From: JBBTXL01 sp038062295
Lineage (GTDB): Bacteria; Patescibacteriota; Minisyncoccia; GWC2-36-17; WO2-46-25
Assembly (NCBI GenBank): GCA_038062295.1
Contig: JBBTXL010000001.1
Location: forward strand, 1-19,476
Length of the DNA stretch: 19,476 bases
Direction of reading: 5' to 3'
Part shown: piece after piece, positions 19,432 through 19,476 of the stretch
Layout: each line of letters starts with the position of its first letter
Position numbering within the stretch: the first letter of the stretch is position 1
Made by a program: the position numbers and the translations under genes
The notes under the pieces: generated by a model
Database searches by the model: none
What the model was told of the DNA's origin: nothing
The model's input: only the letters and a program-made list of their open reading frames with translations

Positions 19432-19476
19432 ATGGACAGTCAGCCATCCGTGGCGCAGGCTACCAAGAAAAAACTT
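19432..19476 (+). CDS. Possible 5' end of a gene cut by the window edge
   Basis: An ATG at 19432 opens 15 codons (MDSQPSVAQATKKKL) that stay in frame to the end of the window. The hydrophilic, lysine-ending start could be a cytoplasmic protein, but nothing can be identified. There is no Shine-Dalgarno sequence; the preceding 17 bases are almost all A and T. The position after a structured region and tandem promoters makes a real gene plausible. Confidence 0.4.
   Translation, partial: MDSQPSVAQATKKKL

Noticed and set aside
1..19476. CRISPR arrays, insertion sequences and tRNA genes
   Set aside because: I saw no regularly spaced direct repeats of CRISPR length, no transposase frame with terminal repeats and no cloverleaf with a GGTTCRA arm.
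1..19476. Alternative genetic code (UGA as glycine)
   Set aside because: TGA is the stop of several well-bounded genes such as xseA, the cysteine desulfurase and galU, at the expected protein lengths.

Overview
The window is 19.5 kb of compact bacterial chromosome, probably from a Candidate Phyla Radiation (Patescibacteria/Parcubacteria-like) organism. This placement is inference. It rests on tight gene packing, a small C-terminal winged-helix protein of a type common in those genomes, a SpeD-like pyruvoyl enzyme outside any polyamine cluster, several promoters placed so that the mRNA would be leaderless, and several small proteins I cannot name. TGA ends several genes (xseA, the cysteine desulfurase, galU, the minus-strand gene), so the standard bacterial code applies and the UGA=Gly code of some CPR lineages does not.

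Region 1 (1-4405) is the 3' part of an F1-ATPase operon: the atpA C-terminus, atpG, an inserted two-helix membrane protein, atpD, an inserted AT-rich SpeD/AdoMet-decarboxylase-like gene with a full Shine-Dalgarno sequence, a strong terminator, then atpC behind that terminator. A bidirectional terminator separates atpC from a convergent small basic protein gene (4438-4743, minus strand), which has a clear promoter of its own.

Region 2 (4867-12707) is DNA repair plus associated genes. uvrA has its own near-leaderless promoter and an altered first Walker A motif. It is followed by a tightly coupled run: a membrane-anchored protein, xseA, xseB, a DEDD-family exonuclease, a class V cysteine desulfurase and an HtrA-type serine protease. 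Most of these junctions overlap or nearly touch.

Region 3 (12739-17839) is protein quality control and sugar activation. A perfect CIRCE operator wraps the promoter of a ClpB-type disaggregase. That protein carries both the long ClpB middle domain and a Leu-Gly-Phe loop where ClpP-partnered unfoldases have their docking loop. Next comes a second transcription unit: a polytopic membrane protein, an HtrA-fold protein that has lost its catalytic residues, and galU, closed by a terminator whose loop starts the -35 element of the next promoter.

Region 4 (17855-19476) holds a leaderless winged-helix protein and then about 840 bp without a convincing protein gene. This stretch contains helically phased ATAAGGAA repeats, a consensus DnaA box, three tandem sigma70-type promoters and about 420 nt of successive hairpins, which I read as a candidate structured RNA or a long structured leader. 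A possible new reading frame starts 45 bases before the window ends.
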